From assembly GCA_039197065.1 (NCBI GenBank), contig JBCCUL010000026.1, positions 1-64,000 on the forward strand: a stretch of DNA of 64,000 nt, written 5' to 3'. Of this stretch, positions 26,155-35,508 are shown one piece after another. The position numbers and the translations under genes were made by a program. This DNA is from JANQPX01 sp039197065 (lineage in GTDB: Bacteria; Pseudomonadota; Alphaproteobacteria; Geminicoccales; Geminicoccaceae). The notes beneath the pieces are model-generated. The model did no database searches and was not told the origin of the DNA. It worked only from the letters and a program-made list of their open reading frames with translations. Within the stretch, counting starts at the first letter, position 1; every line of letters starts with the position of its first letter.

Positions 26155-26572
26155 CTCGGTTGGGCGCGTTTGGACTGTGGCAGTTTTGCCAGGGTCAATT
26201 ACGCTACCGGGACGTGAAAAAGAGGGTTCGAGATCACCCGACCCTCTCGAGGCATCGGTTAGCCTCGATCACACTTGGTGAACGCAACATTCGAAGGGAG
26301 GCACACGTCAGACCGAGGCCGATATCTCCCCTGTCCTCCATTGCGGTGGATCAGGTCAGCGGGTGGCTGATCGGCTTTGTGGACGACATCGAAACTTTAG
26401 GGTGAAGGATGCCTGTGACTGGCAGCACAGCGCCTTAACGTTTCGGTAAGCATGATGTGATAAACCAAGAGCGTCGTGCACGAGCTGTCCATGAAGCCAG
26501 TGCCATCAACGAGACTGAACTGACCAACCGTGATCGCCGATATCTCGCCTCGATTTGGTAGCAGCAGACATC
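26155..26572. other. intergenic region before the amidohydrolase operon
   Basis: Nothing recognisable apart from an inverted GAGGGT/ACCCTC pair (26223-26245), which could be a weak hairpin. An 86-codon open frame is present but is unlike any family I know. Confidence 0.4.
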
Positions 26573-27499
26573 ATGCATGCATTTGAGCCCGCTCTGCACG
26601 ATCACATCGATCCGTCTCAGGAAACGTCGCAATCAGACCCGGCGGATGACGCCAACGTCGGCACCGGCATCGAAGCCGTCGAGGTCTTCAATCCGGGCGG
26701 TAAGGCCCCCGTCCTTATTCTCTCCGATCATTCCGGCTGCGACATTCCGGCCTATCTCGACGATCTTGGACTTTCTCTAGAAGAGCGCCGCCGACATATA
26801 GCTTGGGATATCGGCACGACCGACATGACAAGACGCCTGGCATCACGCCTGGACGCGACAGCCGTGCTCAACCATGTCTCCCGCCTGGTGATCGATCCCA
26901 ACCGCGATCCCTACTCAGCAACATCGATTCCGGCGGTTGCCGACGGCACGTTCGTTCCCGGCAATCAGGATCTGTCATTGGAAGAGCAGCAGCGGCGAAT
27001 CCGCATTTCTTTCATTCCCTATCATCGGGCTATTTCCAAAGAGATCGCGCGCCTGCGCCGCGAGGTCGGTATTCCCGTCATCATCGCGATGCACAGCTTC
27101 ACACCCGAGATGCAGCGGGAATGGCGCCCCTGGGAAGCCGGGGTGCTTTTCGGTGAGGACGATCGGCTGGCAATGCCTGTTCTGGAGCGCCTGCGCACGG
27201 AGACATCATTTTGCATCGGCGCCAATCAGCCTTACTCCGGTAACCATCCGGACAGCTATTCCCTGCAGTTTCACGCCTTGCGCCCGGGATTTCCGAACGT
27301 CGCTTTCGAGGTGCGTCAAGACCAGATCGCAACCAAGTCGGACGCCGAAGCGTGGGCTGATCGGCTAGCAAGGGTCTTGCAACCATCGCTTTCCGATCCC
27401 ACACTCTACCGACTATGGGGGAGCTGGAGGCGTTTGGTAGATGTCGATTATGCCGCCGTCACTGACGCTCGGGGTCGAAGAAGAATACCTGCTGGTTGA
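26573..27499 (+). CDS. N-formylglutamate amidohydrolase family protein
   Basis: About 308 residues. The family pattern is clear: H-S-G-x-D-I-P near residue 52 (zinc region), D-x-G-T-T-D-M, V-S-R-L-V-I-D-x-N-R near 102, and M-H-S-F-T-P near 178. Members hydrolyse N-formyl-glutamate or related amides. Without hut genes nearby the histidine-degradation role is not supported. ATG at 26573; a TTG six codons upstream is possible. It overlaps the next gene by 59 bp, and the trio amidohydrolase / YbdK / DUF1244 is a neighbourhood I associate with Rhizobiales. Confidence 0.85.
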   Translation: MHAFEPALHDHIDPSQETSQSDPADDANVGTGIEAVEVFNPGGKAPVLILSDHSGCDIPAYLDDLGLSLEERRRHIAWDIGTTDMTRRLASRLDATAVLNHVSRLVIDPNRDPYSATSIPAVADGTFVPGNQDLSLEEQQRRIRISFIPYHRAISKEIARLRREVGIPVIIAMHSFTPEMQREWRPWEAGVLFGEDDRLAMPVLERLRTETSFCIGANQPYSGNHPDSYSLQFHALRPGFPNVAFEVRQDQIATKSDAEAWADRLARVLQPSLSDPTLYRLWGSWRRLVDVDYAAVTDARGRRRIPAG

Positions 27500-28655
27500 T
27501 CCTGCGACTCGAGATCTTGTCACATCACCGCCTGAAGGATTTATGAAGGCCTGCAAGGATCGCCTCGGCGATGGTGTCGGGCATGAACTGCTGCAGGCGC
27601 AGATCGAAGTCGGCACACCTGTCTGTCATGACATTGCCGAGGTTCGATCCGAACTCACCAAGCTCCGCCTGGGCGTGGCCGAGATCGCCGAGGAATTCGG
27701 CATGGCGATGATGGCGTCCTCGACCCATCCTTTTGCCCGCTGCAAGGACCAGACTCGGGTCCAGAATGAACGCTATGATGGCCTGATCTCGGATCTGAGA
27801 GCGCTCGCCGATCGCATGCTGATCTGCGGCATGCATGTCCACGCGGCGGTCGAGGATGAGGAACTCAGGATCGACCTGATGAATCAGGCGACCTATTTCC
27901 TGCCGCATCTCCTAGCGCTCTCCACATCCTCGCCGTTCTGGGAGGGCGACAATACCGGGCTGAAATCCTACAGGCCGACCTGCTTCGGCGACCTGCCGCG
28001 CACCGGTCTTCCCGAATATTTTTCCAGTGCCGCCAGCTGGCATGAAATGCTGAGTCAGCTCGCCCAGACCGGCCTCGTTCAGGATCCGAGCAAGATCTGG
28101 TGGGACATTCGGCCGAGCAGCCGTTTTCCGACGCTCGAAATGCGCATCTGCGATATCTGCACGACGCTCGAAGACACCATCACGATCGCGGCCCTCTATC
28201 AGGCCATTCTCGCGGCGCTGTTTCGTTCGCGCTCGAAGAACCAGAGCTGGCGGCGCTATCGGACGATCCTGATCGCGGAAAACAAATCGCTTGCCCAGCG
28301 CTACGGCATCGACAGCACGCTTGCCGATTTCGGCGCTCTTTCCTGCAAACCGTTCGGCGAACTTCTTGACGAGATCGTCGAGCTGGTCCAGATCGAAGCG
28401 GCGCGCTATGGCTGCCTTGCCGAGGTCGAGCATGCCCATACGATCCTGAAGCGCGGCACAAGCGCCGATCGGCAGCTCGACATCTACACCCGTGCGCGCG
28501 CCGACGGCGCCGAGCCCGAGGAAGCCTGCCGTCAGGTGGTGGACTGGTTGATCGAGGAAACGGTCACCGGCCTTCGCTCATCATCCGACGATGCGATGGC
28601 GGCGGTGACCTGGAACGAAGCTGAGGAAGAACATGAGCGAAACCACGTTGGATGA
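27441..28655 (+). CDS. YbdK-type carboxylate-amine ligase (GCS2 family)
   Basis: 404-residue ATP-dependent carboxylate-amine ligase of the glutamate-cysteine ligase 2 family. Opening L-G-V-E-E-E-Y-L-L-V-D (catalytic glutamates), C-G-M-H-V-H near residue 133 and W-W-D-I-R-P-S-x-R-F-P-T-L-E-M-R-I-C-D near 220 are all family marks. E. coli YbdK has weak glutamate-cysteine ligase activity; the true product here is unknown. GGAGG precedes the ATG, inside the upstream gene. The next start lies 23 bp before its end, so the three genes are probably translationally coupled. Confidence 0.88.
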   Translation: MSIMPPSLTLGVEEEYLLVDPATRDLVTSPPEGFMKACKDRLGDGVGHELLQAQIEVGTPVCHDIAEVRSELTKLRLGVAEIAEEFGMAMMASSTHPFARCKDQTRVQNERYDGLISDLRALADRMLICGMHVHAAVEDEELRIDLMNQATYFLPHLLALSTSSPFWEGDNTGLKSYRPTCFGDLPRTGLPEYFSSAASWHEMLSQLAQTGLVQDPSKIWWDIRPSSRFPTLEMRICDICTTLEDTITIAALYQAILAALFRSRSKNQSWRRYRTILIAENKSLAQRYGIDSTLADFGALSCKPFGELLDEIVELVQIEAARYGCLAEVEHAHTILKRGTSADRQLDIYTRARADGAEPEEACRQVVDWLIEETVTGLRSSSDDAMAAVTWNEAEEEHERNHVG

Positions 28656-28947
28656 TGCAAAGCGCACGGAGCTGGAGGCCGCGGCCTTTCGCACGCTTGT
28701 CGGTCACCTCAGGAAGCGGACCGACGTCCAGAACATCGACCTGATGAACCTTTCCGGCTTTTGCCGAAATTGCCTCTCCAAATGGTATCGCGCCGCAGCC
28801 GAGGAGCGCGGCATCGACCTTTCCTATGAGGACGCCCGCGAGATCGTTTACGGCATGCCCTATGGCGAATGGAAGGATGCCTACCAGACCGAGGCGACGG
28901 AAGAGCAGAAAGCAGGCTTCGTGCGGGCACAGAAAGCCGAGGGTTAA
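28633..28947 (+). CDS. DUF1244 domain protein
   Basis: 104-residue small cytosolic protein: R-T-D-V-Q-N-I-D-L-M-N-L-S-G-F-C-R-N-C-L-S-K-W-Y covers residues 29-52 and is the conserved core, with two cysteines (C-x2-C) that may bind metal; G-M-P-Y-x-x-W-K-x-x-Y-Q follows. Function unknown. Starts with ATG inside the 3' end of the ligase gene, and closes the operon. Confidence 0.9.
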   Translation: MSETTLDDAKRTELEAAAFRTLVGHLRKRTDVQNIDLMNLSGFCRNCLSKWYRAAAEERGIDLSYEDAREIVYGMPYGEWKDAYQTEATEEQKAGFVRAQKAEG

Positions 28948-29062
28948 GGGCTTTTTCTAAGAGACCATCCGGCCAGTGAAAGCGGACCGAAGACCTGCCG
29001 GAATTCCCTTCCGAATAATGATTGCTGGTTAATTCCCGATAGCCAAGTATGCGCGCATTCTA

Positions 29063-29078
29063 TTAAGCAATCGTTAAC
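29063..29078. promoter_or_regulatory. candidate CtrA binding site upstream of PBP1
   Basis: TTAA-GCAATCG-TTAAC, an exact full CtrA box, 74 bp before the chosen PBP start. Suggests cell-cycle control of this peptidoglycan synthase. Confidence 0.55.
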
Positions 29079-29151
29079 CAACAATAGGAATCGATACCGC
29101 TTTTGCGCGACTATATAACGACTCCCGATCCAGCATTTGTCGGGAGTGTCC

Positions 29152-32100
29152 ATGCGAACGCAACGGCGACATCATCGCATCTCGAAGGTCCTGGCGCGTG
29201 GCATTATGGCGGCGGCGGGTCTCGTGGTTCTTGCGGTCGGCGCGTTCGAGCTCCAGACCTCCTGGCTGCAGTCGGAACTGATGAGCAGTATCGGGCGCGA
29301 GCTGACCTTCGATGTCGTCGAAGGACAGCATGAGCGAGCCCATCGACCGAAGGCCGGCCCGCATAACGAACGTCTGGGCTATATCGATCTTGATGATTTC
29401 GCAGCACGTCTAGACGAGCGAGGCTTCGAGCTTACCCGTCAGGCCGGCCTGTCGCCGAGGCACTGGCAGTTCGTCCAGGCCGGTGGCTATCCGATTTTCA
29501 AGGAGAAGAACCGCGCCGGTCTGAAGCTCCTCGATCATCGGGGCGAAGTCATCGACGACGCGCGTTTTCCAGCCCGCATCTATCCCGCCTTCGAGGCCAT
29601 CCCGCCACTGGTTTTGGAAACGCTTCTCTTCATCGAGAACCGCGAACTGCTCGAACCGCTCGAAGCGAGGCGCAACCCCGCGGTCGACTGGAGCAGGCTG
29701 GCCGCCCTGCTGCCGGGTCTGGCGAAACAGCTGATCGATCCGAGCCAAAATGCGCCCGGCGGCAGCACCCTCGCGACCCAGATCGAAAAGTTCCGCCATT
29801 CGCCGGGCGGCCAGACCCATGGCGCGAAGGAGAAGCTTCGACAGATGGTCTCCGCGAGCTTTCGCGCCTATCAGAACGGCGCCGACACCAAGGACCATCG
29901 CCGCCAAGTGGCGCTCGACTATGTAAACGGCACGCCGCTCAGCGCGCGGCGCGGTTTCGGCGAGGTCAACGGCGTCGGCGATGGGCTGCATGTCTGGTTC
30001 GGCGCCGAGTTCGGCGAGGTCAATGATCTCCTCATCCGCGAGGCCACCGATGTCTTCATGCTCGCGAGAAAAGCACGCGCCTATAAGCAGGTGCTTGCCC
30101 TTCTGATCGCGCAGCGGCGGCCGTCTCACTATCTGCTTGCCGGGCGGGATGAGCTGGGGGCCCTTGCCGATCAGCATCTGCGTCTTTTGATGCGCGAGGG
30201 TGTCGTCGACGCCGAGCTCGGCGAGACGGCGCTCGGTGTGGAACTGCGTTTCGTCGATCAGCTGCCGGATGTCGAGATCGCCTCCTATCTGGAGCAGAAG
30301 GCTGCAACCGCGATCCGCACCGAGCTGATGTCGATGCTCGGCGTTTCGGATCTCTATGGCCTGGATCGCCTCGATCTGACACTGGAGAGCAGCATCGATG
30401 TCGACGCCCAGCGCCAAGTGACCGACCTTTTGCAGAGCCTTGACGATCCCGACGTTGCGCGCGAACTCGGCCTCTACGGTCATCGGCTGCTGCAGCCCGG
30501 CGACAGCAAGGATCCGCTGGTGATCAGCCTTACGGTCTATGAGCGCGGCGCGGATGCCAGTTATCTTCGGGTGCAGGCCGACAATCTGGATCAGCCCTTC
30601 GATATCAATAGCGGCGCCAAGCTGGACCTCGGATCGACCGCCAAGCTCAGGACGCTGATCACCTATCTCGAAGTGATCGCCGAGATCCATACGGGTTTCG
30701 CAAACAAGGGTTTCGAGGGTCTTCGCGATGCCGCGCAGACTGGTCCGGATGCCCTGACCCGCTGGGTCGCGGGCACGCTTCAGGCCAGTGCCGACCGGTC
30801 GTTGCCGGCCCTCCTCGATGCCGCCATGAACAAGCGTTATTCGGCCAGCAACACGCAGCGATTTCGCACCGGCGGCGGGCTGCATCACTTCGCGAATTTC
30901 AACGATCGGGACAATGACCGAATCGTCACCGTCGCCAACGCGATGCGCCATTCGATCAACCTCCCGCTGATCCGCATGATGCGCGACATCGTCGACTATC
31001 ATGTCGGTGAGCGGGGCGATGCGGTGCTCGCCGATCGACAGCATCCGGAGCGAGCGGCCTATCTGCAGCGCTTTGCCGATCGCGAGGCCATGACGTTCTT
31101 GAGGCGTTTCCACAGTCAGCTCGCCCATCTCGATGGCGATGAGGTGCTGGCGGTGATGACCGAGGTGATCCGCCCGACCAAGGATCGTCTCGCTACGCTC
31201 TATCGTTTCATTCGCCCGGAGGACTCGAAGGACGAACTGGTCGCTTTTCTTCAACAGCAGCCGGCGACCAGAAACCTCTCCCTGAAGAAACTCGAAAAGC
31301 TGTTCGAGGATTACGCGCCCGAACAATTCAGTTTCGAGGATCAGGCCTTCCTGGTGCGCCTGCACCCGCTCCATCTCTGGCTTGCGCGTCACCTGCAGAC
31401 GTCTCGGGCGCCGAGCGTCAGCGATGCCTGGGCTTTGAGCGGCGAGGCCAAGACGGCGAGCGCTGCCTGGCTCTTCAAGACCAGGCGAAAGCAGGTCCAG
31501 GATGTGCGCATCAAGCAGATGCTGGAGGAGGACGCCTTCAGGCTCATCCACCAGCGCTGGGCGAGGCTGGGCTATCCCTTCCCATCCCTGGTGCCGAGTT
31601 ATGCAACGGCGATCGGCAGCTCCGCGGATCGACCCGATGCGCTGGCCACCCTGGTCGGCATCATCCAGAATGACGGCATGATGCGGCCATCGGCGCGTAT
31701 AAGAGCCCTGCATTTCGCGGCAGGTACGCCTTACGAAACCCGTTTCGAGCGCCGAACGCAGCCAGCGGTCCAGGTCATGGCGCCTGAGGTGGCTGATGTC
31801 GTGCGCCGCTCGATGGTCGATATCGTGGAAAACGGCACGGCGAGACGCCTGAACGGCGGCTTCGATCTCGCCTCCGGCCAGAAGATCGAGATCGGCGCCA
31901 AGACCGGCACCGGCGATCATCGCAACAAGACCTTCGATCGCCGCGGCAATCTGGTGAGCTCCGAGGTGGTCAACCGCACAGCCACGGTGATGTTCTTCAT
32001 CGGCGACAGCCTGTTCGGCAATCTCACGATTTTCGTGTCAGGCGAGGAGGCTGAGGATTACAGCTTCACAAGCTCGCTACCGGCCCAGCTTTTGAAGTCC

Positions 32101-32181
32101 CTGGCGCCTGCCCTGCAGCCACTGATGGAGAACAATGAACTCCTGACGGTGGATGCACAGGATGTATGGGAATCAGGCTGA
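29152..32181 (+). CDS. bifunctional penicillin-binding protein (transglycosylase/transpeptidase)
   Basis: 1009 residues. One N-terminal membrane helix (about 20-38). The GT51 transglycosylase domain shows the catalytic I-E-N-R-E motif near residue 160, G-G-S-T-L-A-T-Q-I near 203 and R-R-x-x-x-D-Y-V-N-G-T-P-L near 245. The transpeptidase has S-T-A-K (S-x-x-K), S-I-N (S-x-N) and K-T-G-T motifs in order. It is longer than E. coli PBP1a/b, with extra sequence between the domains and insertions in the transpeptidase part. Builds periplasmic peptidoglycan. ATG at 29152 with CGGGAG 5 nt upstream; TTG at 29137 is less likely. Preceded by a CtrA box. Confidence 0.85.
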   Translation: MRTQRRHHRISKVLARGIMAAAGLVVLAVGAFELQTSWLQSELMSSIGRELTFDVVEGQHERAHRPKAGPHNERLGYIDLDDFAARLDERGFELTRQAGLSPRHWQFVQAGGYPIFKEKNRAGLKLLDHRGEVIDDARFPARIYPAFEAIPPLVLETLLFIENRELLEPLEARRNPAVDWSRLAALLPGLAKQLIDPSQNAPGGSTLATQIEKFRHSPGGQTHGAKEKLRQMVSASFRAYQNGADTKDHRRQVALDYVNGTPLSARRGFGEVNGVGDGLHVWFGAEFGEVNDLLIREATDVFMLARKARAYKQVLALLIAQRRPSHYLLAGRDELGALADQHLRLLMREGVVDAELGETALGVELRFVDQLPDVEIASYLEQKAATAIRTELMSMLGVSDLYGLDRLDLTLESSIDVDAQRQVTDLLQSLDDPDVARELGLYGHRLLQPGDSKDPLVISLTVYERGADASYLRVQADNLDQPFDINSGAKLDLGSTAKLRTLITYLEVIAEIHTGFANKGFEGLRDAAQTGPDALTRWVAGTLQASADRSLPALLDAAMNKRYSASNTQRFRTGGGLHHFANFNDRDNDRIVTVANAMRHSINLPLIRMMRDIVDYHVGERGDAVLADRQHPERAAYLQRFADREAMTFLRRFHSQLAHLDGDEVLAVMTEVIRPTKDRLATLYRFIRPEDSKDELVAFLQQQPATRNLSLKKLEKLFEDYAPEQFSFEDQAFLVRLHPLHLWLARHLQTSRAPSVSDAWALSGEAKTASAAWLFKTRRKQVQDVRIKQMLEEDAFRLIHQRWARLGYPFPSLVPSYATAIGSSADRPDALATLVGIIQNDGMMRPSARIRALHFAAGTPYETRFERRTQPAVQVMAPEVADVVRRSMVDIVENGTARRLNGGFDLASGQKIEIGAKTGTGDHRNKTFDRRGNLVSSEVVNRTATVMFFIGDSLFGNLTIFVSGEEAEDYSFTSSLPAQLLKSLAPALQPLMENNELLTVDAQDVWESG

Positions 32182-32211
32182 GATGGCTGATCGGATCGAC
32201 CGGTAAGGCCG

Positions 32212-32598
32212 TCATCTGCCGCCTTGCGCCAGGCGGCGACCGAGGAACAGCAGGATAATGCCAGGCATCACAAGGAAGGGCACGGCGTTCGAGAGCTGAC
32301 AAACCGTCGTCGTCTGCCAGCTGTCGGGAATGAAGATGAAGACCTTGTGGCACATGTTGGTTCTGATGCCGGGACGCTCGAGCGAGTCGGTCGGCGTGCT
32401 GAAGCTGTGAAAGCCGGAACCATAGATGAAGAATGCAATCGCGGCTTCAAACACCAAAAGCACGACAAGCCCTTTTAAAATCCTGGCCGGCGAAAGGTCC
32501 TTCTTCCGGCGCTCACTCCTTCGTCGGCCGGAATCCGATCTTCGACCGAACACCGGCGGCTTGGATTCGCCAATAAGGTCGTAGCGGCGGGCCAACAC
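32212..32598 (-). CDS. small two-helix membrane protein, unknown function
   Basis: About 128 residues I do not recognise. The first 38 are strongly basic (R-R-x-x-S-G-R-R-R-S-E-R-R-K-K). Two hydrophobic helices follow (about 42-62 and 105-121), with a polar loop containing two cysteines between them. GTG at 32598 or the adjacent TTG is the likely start, with AAGGAG just upstream. It is convergent with the PBP gene and stands alone. Confidence 0.6.
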   Translation of the reverse strand: MLARRYDLIGESKPPVFGRRSDSGRRRSERRKKDLSPARILKGLVVLLVFEAAIAFFIYGSGFHSFSTPTDSLERPGIRTNMCHKVFIFIPDSWQTTTVCQLSNAVPFLVMPGIILLFLGRRLAQGGR

Positions 32599-32784
32599 AT
32601 GCTCCTTGTCAGAGAGAGCGTGCAGCCTACTGGTCGATCCTTAATAATTCCTTGAGAGCGGCTGGAGCATGCCCGTCCGGCACGGGATGTGACTGAGAAG
32701 CAAAATTCCCACAGCTTGGTCATCTCATGGAGACATCAACCAACCAGCCTCAACGCCGGAGAGCACCACCGCAAACCCGCCCCG

Positions 32785-32825
32785 CCGCCTGAGACCCAAG
32801 TCTATGCAGCGGGCCGCGCCCGCTA
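32785..32825 (-). repeat. stop-codon palindromic repeat, copy L (maiA end)
   Basis: Minus strand: TAG, hairpin CGGGCGCGGCCCG (32810-32822), GCATAGACTTGGGTC. Two stem pairs differ from the G-T-G-G form but stay complementary. Confidence 0.65.
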
Positions 32826-33458
32826 GGAGCCGGGTTGGTGCTGGGGGGCGGCTTTGGCGAAAGCTTCGATTTCCTGGCAGTGATCGTTGATGGTGCGGAT
32901 CGTGGGGAACGGGCCGAGGTCCACTTCGTAGCGTTTGGCGTTGTAGACCTGCGGGATGAGGCAGATATCAGCGAGGGTCGGCTCGTCGCCGAAGCAGAAA
33001 TTGCCGGCGGTGTCCTTGATGGTCGCCTCGATCGTCTTGAAGCCATCCGCCACCCAGCGATGATACCAGATCAGGCGTTTTAGCTGATCGTGGCCGAGGT
33101 CCTTCTCCAGATATTGCAGGATGCGGAGATTGTTGAGGGGATGAATGTCGGCGGCGATGACCTGGGCGATCGCGCGAATTTTCGCGCGCGCGGCAGGGTC
33201 GCCGGGCAGAAGCGACGGCTCGGGGTGGGTTTCTTCGAGATAGTCGATGATCGCAAGCGACTGGCCGATGGCGAGGTCGCCGTCGACGAAGAACGGAATG
33301 AGGCCTTGGGGATTGACCGCCAAATACTCCTCGGTGCGCTGACCGCCAGCTCGCAGATCGATCGGCGTCTGCTCGAAGTCCAGCCCTTTCATGTGAAGGG
33401 CGATGCGTACCCTGTAGGCGGCGGTACTGCGCCAGTAGTCATATAAATGCATAGCCAA
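32823..33458 (-). CDS. maiA: maleylacetoacetate isomerase (zeta-class GST)
   Basis: 211-residue glutathione S-transferase fold enzyme. The N-terminal S-T-A-A-Y-R-V-R-I-A-L motif (residues 11-21) is the zeta-class signature S-S-C-S/A-x-R-V-R, N-P-Q-G-L-I-P and Q-S-L-A-I-I-D-Y-L-E-E form the glutathione site, and the C-terminal helical domain has D-I-C-L-I-P-Q. Catalyses glutathione-dependent isomerisation of maleylacetoacetate to fumarylacetoacetate in tyrosine catabolism. No hmgA or fahA is adjacent, so the pathway link is inferred. Confidence 0.9.
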   Translation of the reverse strand: MAMHLYDYWRSTAAYRVRIALHMKGLDFEQTPIDLRAGGQRTEEYLAVNPQGLIPFFVDGDLAIGQSLAIIDYLEETHPEPSLLPGDPAARAKIRAIAQVIAADIHPLNNLRILQYLEKDLGHDQLKRLIWYHRWVADGFKTIEATIKDTAGNFCFGDEPTLADICLIPQVYNAKRYEVDLGPFPTIRTINDHCQEIEAFAKAAPQHQPGS

Positions 33459-33528
33459 GATCCTCTTGATGGTTGACTGTCTCAGCCTGCACTCATGGCA
33501 GAACGTCGACTGTCTCGCCGGTCCGGTC

Positions 33529-34473
33529 TCAGATCACGGCTGTCGGCAGCGGCTTGCCGGCGAAATGCGCGCTCAAATTGTCCAGAACGAGATTGCTCAT
33601 GGCGTCGCGTGTCTCGACGCATCCGCTGCCCTGATGGGGCTGCAGCACGACATTGTCCATCGCTATCAGTGCCGCCGGAACGTCCGGCTCATTGGCGAAG
33701 ACATCCAGGCCGGCTGCGCCGAGCCTTCCGTTTTGGAGGGCGTCGATCAACGCGGGTTCGTCGACCACCGAGCCGCGCGATACATTGATCAGCCAACCCT
33801 TCGGACCGATGGCGTCGATCACCTCGGCGCTGACCAGGCCGGCAGTTTCCGGACCGCCCTTGCAGGACACCATCAGCACGTCGGCGGCTTTGGCAAGTTC
33901 GACGGGATCTGCATGATAATCGTAAGGGGGGTCGGCCTTCCGACTGGGGCCGCCATAGATGATGTCCATGCCGAAGACCTTGGCGCGTTCGGCGATGGCC
34001 TGACCGATTCTGCCCATGCCAAGCACGCCGAGCGTCCGGCCGGACAGCGAACTCGATAGAGGCGGATCACCTTCCTTCGGCCAGCGGCCGTCGCGGAGAT
34101 AACGGTCGTTCCAGGTGATTTTTCGCGCGACATCCAGGAGGATGGCGAGCGCCAGCTCAGCGACGCCGACCGTCAGGACATCGGGGGTGTTGGTGACGCG
34201 AACGCCCCTCGCCTTCGCGGTTTCCAGATCGACCGAATCGACCCCGACGCCCAGCACCGAGATGATCTCGAGCTTGGGCAGGCGCTCGATCATCTCGCCT
34301 TTGATGCCGGCGATCCCGTTGGTGACGACGGCGCGGACGGACGGCCCGGCCTCGGCGAGCATCGCGTTCTCGTCGCCCGCCTCCCAGAGCTTGTGCAGCG
34401 TGTAGTCGGCATCGAGCGTCGCCGTCGTGCCGGGATGAACGTCGAGGAGTGCGAGGACGTCAGGTTTGCTCAT
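33529..34473 (-). CDS. D-isomer-specific 2-hydroxyacid dehydrogenase
   Basis: 314 residues. Rossmann motif G-M-G-R-I-G-Q-A-I-A near 153; catalytic Arg in N-V-S-R-G-S-V-V-D-E near 232, Glu in N-E-P near 263 and His in Q-P-H-Q-G-S near 282. Resembles glyoxylate/hydroxypyruvate reductases (GhrB-like) and would reduce a 2-oxo acid with NAD(P)H. It sits 48 bp downstream of an HpcH/HpaI aldolase gene in the same direction, so the two may handle products of one acid pathway; substrate not determinable. Confidence 0.88.
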   Translation of the reverse strand: MSKPDVLALLDVHPGTTATLDADYTLHKLWEAGDENAMLAEAGPSVRAVVTNGIAGIKGEMIERLPKLEIISVLGVGVDSVDLETAKARGVRVTNTPDVLTVGVAELALAILLDVARKITWNDRYLRDGRWPKEGDPPLSSSLSGRTLGVLGMGRIGQAIAERAKVFGMDIIYGGPSRKADPPYDYHADPVELAKAADVLMVSCKGGPETAGLVSAEVIDAIGPKGWLINVSRGSVVDEPALIDALQNGRLGAAGLDVFANEPDVPAALIAMDNVVLQPHQGSGCVETRDAMSNLVLDNLSAHFAGKPLPTAVI

Positions 34474-34521
34474 GCTTTTTCCCAGGAGGGCGCTGTCAAA
34501 TCAGGGAGGTCGACCGTCGAC

Positions 34522-35316
34522 CTAGTAGGGGCCGCCGGCCTTGTCACCGCCCGCACCCTCGCCGCGCGCCACCTTGATCGCATCCTGGCAAGCGCCTGCC
34601 AGGAGCCGGCCGTCGGAGGCGATGGTGACGAGCTGGTAGCCTTTGTCGACGCACATGCGGGCATAGTTCGGATCCATGGTGTGGATGCCGCAGATCAGCT
34701 TGCGCTGCTTGCAGCCATCCAGGATCTTGTCGAGAACAGCGACCATCTCCGGCTCTTTGAGATCGACACGCTCCTTGGCGCCATAGCTCTGGCAGAGATC
34801 GGCCGGTCCGATATAGACGCCGTCAAGGCCGTCGGTATCGAGAATCCCATCGAGATTGTCGACCGCCTGCTTGGTCTCGATCATGGCGAAGGTGAGCACG
34901 CTGTCATTGGCATGCGCCGGGTAGTCGGCGCCGGCATAGAGCATGGCGCGGGTTGGTCCGAAACTGCGGAAACCCTTGGGCGGATAGCGGCAGGACTTGA
35001 CGAACTGCTCGGCCTCTTCCGGCGTGTTGATCATCGGACAGATGATACCCATGGCGCCGGCGTCCAGGCTCTTCATGATGATGCCGGGCTCGTTCCAGGG
35101 CACGCGCACGGTCGGCGTGGGGTCCTTGTGGGACATCGCCTGCAGCATGCCGAGTGCCGCCTGGTAGTCCACCGGGCCGTGCTGCATGTCGATGGTCAGG
35201 CTGTCCCAGGGTTGGGACGCCATGATCTCGGCGGCGAAGCCGTTCGGTATCTGCACCCAGCCATTGATCGCAGCACCGCCGCTCGCACAAAGCTCCCTAA
35301 GCCGGTTGGCCCGCAT
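34522..35316 (-). CDS. HpcH/HpaI aldolase family protein
   Basis: 264-residue class II (metal-dependent) aldolase of the HpaI type. Seen are D-M-Q-H-G-P-V-D-Y near residue 44 (catalytic His), the metal-ligand E in M-I-E-T near 143, and Y-I-G-P-A-D-L near 166 with the metal Asp. These enzymes cleave 4-hydroxy-2-oxo acids to pyruvate or oxaloacetate plus an aldehyde. Together with the downstream 2-hydroxyacid dehydrogenase gene it forms a small catabolic pair. Precise substrate unknown. Confidence 0.87.
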   Translation of the reverse strand: MRANRLRELCASGGAAINGWVQIPNGFAAEIMASQPWDSLTIDMQHGPVDYQAALGMLQAMSHKDPTPTVRVPWNEPGIIMKSLDAGAMGIICPMINTPEEAEQFVKSCRYPPKGFRSFGPTRAMLYAGADYPAHANDSVLTFAMIETKQAVDNLDGILDTDGLDGVYIGPADLCQSYGAKERVDLKEPEMVAVLDKILDGCKQRKLICGIHTMDPNYARMCVDKGYQLVTIASDGRLLAGACQDAIKVARGEGAGGDKAGGPY

Positions 35317-35379
35317 CCCCGCATCTCCCTTGATTTTGCGCCGGCCCTATTCCTGGACCAGGACGCGACGTCGTGCAAG

Positions 35380-35475
35380 AGGCGGCAACGCCGCCTGGCT
35401 GGACAAGCAGGGGGTGCGGGCCTTCAGCTTGGTCCTGACGGATGCCTTCGGCGCCGATCAGGCGGCAGCGCCGCC
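35380..35475 (-). pseudogene. remnant of a second yceI 3' end, with GC hairpins
   Basis: Minus strand 35461-35432 encodes I-G-A-E-G-I-R-Q-D, the same last nine residues as the intact yceI gene 50 bp upstream, in frame and without a stop. About 25 of 31 bases match, and the differences fall mostly at third codon positions, so this looks like a diverged homologue's tail rather than a fresh duplication. Two similar hairpins, AGGCGGC-AAC-GCCGCCT (35380-35396) and GGCGGC-AGC-GCCGCC (35461-35475), bracket it. Confidence 0.6.
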
Positions 35476-35508
35476 GGGCCGAATGATCAGGACCGGTAGA
35501 CCTTCCGC

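Noticed and set aside
25912..26572. Chromosomal origin of replication
   Set aside because: Only two DnaA-type boxes and a modest AT-rich stretch; neighbours are not those usual for alphaproteobacterial origins.
29410..31920. 836-codon minus-strand open frame opposite the PBP gene
   Set aside because: Shadow of a protein with complete GT51 and transpeptidase motifs.
34504..34526. Another copy of the stop-codon repeat at the HpaI aldolase end
   Set aside because: TAG is followed by a palindrome (GGTCGAC-GGTCGACC) and a TTTGAC, so the layout is similar, but the sequence blocks do not match well enough to include.
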